From: Bacteroidota bacterium
GTDB taxonomy: Bacteria > Bacteroidota > Bacteroidia > Flavobacteriales > Flavobacteriaceae
DNA: 44,224 bases
NCBI GenBank assembly: GCA_021793135.1
Contig: JAJYTI010000001.1
Coordinates: 1 to 44,224 of the forward strand
Direction of reading: 5' to 3'
This document shows, in pieces, positions 43,362 to 44,224 of this stretch; position 1 is the first letter of the stretch, and every line of letters begins with the position of its first letter. The notes under the pieces are model-generated. The model made no database searches. It saw nothing but the letters and a program-made list of their open reading frames with translations, and had not been told where the DNA came from. The translations under genes and the position numbers were made by a program.

Positions 43362-43377
43362 ATTATTAAAGTGTGCT
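43362..43377 (-). repeat. Intergenic repeat ATTATTAAAGTGTGCT, copy 2
   Basis: Exact copy of the 16-base element, between GLPGLI copies 2 and 3. Its flank AAGTGTGCTTTAAGGG keeps one arm of the hairpin seen intact at 44140-44177, while the opposite arm has been lost. Confidence 0.8.
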
Positions 43378-43389
43378 TTAAGGGTGCTA

Positions 43390-44124
43390 TTATTTAAATG
43401 CATCTCGCATTTTTTTCATTTCCGCATGATATTCAGTATGTAATATAGGTTTTCTTTTAGGCTTTTTAATATTGTTATTTTTCTTATAGAGTTCTATTTC
43501 TGTAGCATAGTAAATAAAGTTTTTTTGTCTTACTTCTAGTATCAATCCTGGTAGCCCATAAATTTCCATAGGGCCATATCGGAAAGGTATTTCTGGTGTA
43601 AACCATGCTTCTAGATTATCATCTATTTCTTCTCCATTTATTTTGATTGGCGTTATCGCTTTATAGCAAGTATATCCATGAATTTCTTTTGTCTCATTAG
43701 TTATCTCCCAAGAGGATATATCTCTATCATACCGCACAGTCCACTCTCTGCCAGCAATTTCAAATTCATGTATTTGATAGTTACTTTCAATTTCCGTGTA
43801 ATATTCCCGATGAAACTTTGTAGCTATCATTGCAGTTTGTAAACTAGCACGATTATCTACTTTCATCATTGAGGGCATTTTAGCCAATGCATTTTTTGTG
43901 TTAAACTCCAATACTAGCTGCATATTTGGTGCATGTGATTTAAGTCTATTATAAGTAGTCACAAAAGCATTTTTAGTATATTTATTTTTAATGTTTGTCG
44001 TGTCTTTAAACTCCATCACCGTTTTTGGTGGAATTACTTTATATACCACTTTCCCAGATTGGTACTGTGCAAAAGCTGTTTGTGTAAGAATTGTTACTAG
44101 GATTATTAAAATTAGATGTCGCAT
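43390..44124 (-). CDS. GLPGLI family protein, copy 3 (first transcribed)
   Basis: 244 residues when started at ATG 44124, where MRHLI matches the start of both paralogues; a longer in-frame start at 44184 would add 20 residues before the signal peptide and lies across a hairpin, so I reject it. Signal peptide to TAFAQ (about 20), YGLPGLILEV at 189-198. A variable segment lies at about 88-103, between conserved blocks. It shares most of its C-terminal half with copy 1. This is the first gene of the GLPGLI - beta-barrel operon within the window. Confidence 0.87.
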   Translation of the reverse strand: MRHLILIILVTILTQTAFAQYQSGKVVYKVIPPKTVMEFKDTTNIKNKYTKNAFVTTYNRLKSHAPNMQLVLEFNTKNALAKMPSMMKVDNRASLQTAMIATKFHREYYTEIESNYQIHEFEIAGREWTVRYDRDISSWEITNETKEIHGYTCYKAITPIKINGEEIDDNLEAWFTPEIPFRYGPMEIYGLPGLILEVRQKNFIYYATEIELYKKNNNIKKPKRKPILHTEYHAEMKKMRDAFK

Positions 44125-44131
44125 AGCATTG

Positions 44132-44147
44132 ATTATTAAAGTGTGCT
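44132..44147 (-). repeat. Intergenic repeat ATTATTAAAGTGTGCT, copy 3
   Basis: Third exact copy, immediately upstream of GLPGLI copy 3; here it continues into the complete hairpin at 44140-44177. Confidence 0.8.
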
Positions 44148-44177
44148 TTAGGAACAATTTCATTCCTAAAGCACACT
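44140..44177. terminator. 15-bp hairpin upstream of the GLPGLI operon
   Basis: AGTGTGCTTTAGGAA (44140-44154) and TTCCTAAAGCACACT (44163-44177) are perfect inverted repeats with an eight-base loop. It probably marks the end of a minus-strand gene beyond the window, or acts as a partial terminator, since only 15 bases separate it from the GLPGLI copy 3 start and no promoter fits between them. Confidence 0.65.
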
Positions 44178-44184
44178 GATTCAA

Positions 44185-44224
44185 TTATTTTTTGGAACTT
44201 ATAGATCCACTACAGAATCTCCGG
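44185..44224 (-). other. Possible 3' end of an upstream minus-strand gene
   Basis: On the minus strand, two reading frames enter from the right edge and stop here: one ends in GDSVVDL then stop (44199-44201), another in GSISSKK then stop (44185-44187). Which is a real C terminus cannot be decided without the sequence beyond the edge. Confidence 0.25.

Noticed and set aside
43390..44184. Longer start at 44184 for GLPGLI copy 3
   Set aside because: It would add 20 residues before a good signal peptide, cross the hairpin at 44140-44177, and break the match to both paralogues.
1..44224. CRISPR arrays, tRNA/rRNA genes, transposases, integrases or phage genes
   Set aside because: Scanned by eye on both strands; no regular direct-repeat array, no tRNA-like cloverleaf and no mobile-element gene was recognised.

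Overview
The window looks like chromosomal DNA from a member of the Bacteroidota, most likely a Flavobacteriaceae-type marine or soil bacterium. The reasons are strong A+T bias, repeated TAnnTTTG-type -7 promoter elements with no clear Shine-Dalgarno sequences, a SprE/PorW-type gliding and type IX secretion lipoprotein, GLPGLI-family proteins, DUF4837, DUF4254 and DUF6341-type genes, and an F-type ATP synthase operon with a c-b-delta-alpha-gamma order that lacks beta and epsilon.

Layout: (1) 1-4640 holds the start of holB (minus, cut by the window edge) diverging from a pgk - LysM lytic transglycosylase - DUF4837 lipoprotein run, which ends at a bidirectional hairpin shared with tatA (minus). 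(2) 4733-25689 is a long plus-strand envelope and polysaccharide block: an M23 peptidase and a GH3-family protein, then a nucleoside-phosphorylase-like protein overlapping a two-TM chain-length-regulator-like protein, the complete dTDP-L-rhamnose pathway (rfbB, A, C, D), the UDP-ManNAcA pathway (wecB, wecC), a flippase-like protein, three polymerase/ligase-like membrane proteins, two GT-B glycosyltransferases, a WecG/TagA transferase, a UDP-glucuronate decarboxylase and a polyprenyl glycosylphosphotransferase. Most genes there touch or overlap, which suggests co-transcription. (3) 25726-30197 holds housekeeping and conserved flavobacterial genes: purD, a small membrane protein, DUF4254, a GT9 glycosyltransferase and a PaaE-like ferredoxin reductase. 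(4) 30338-39111 holds sprE, a bactofilin, an AtpZ/AtpI-like protein, a small membrane protein, and atpB-E-F-H-A-G, closed by a strong terminator. (5) 39113-44224 (minus) holds three tandem GLPGLI paralogues feeding into a 900-residue outer-membrane beta-barrel protein.

How they fit together: the polysaccharide block can make dTDP-rhamnose, UDP-ManNAcA and UDP-xylose (from UDP-glucuronate made elsewhere), start a repeat unit on undecaprenyl phosphate, extend it, flip it and polymerise it. Around it sit other envelope functions: peptidoglycan hydrolases, Tat export, and the SprE gliding/secretion component next to the ATP synthase. The least understood parts are the mosaic GLPGLI triplet with its beta-barrel partner, the nucleoside-phosphorylase-like protein heading the polysaccharide operon, and a perfect 17-bp hairpin between atpE and atpF. 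I saw no CRISPR array, tRNA, rRNA, prophage or insertion sequence. No gene-free stretch exceeds about 220 bases.
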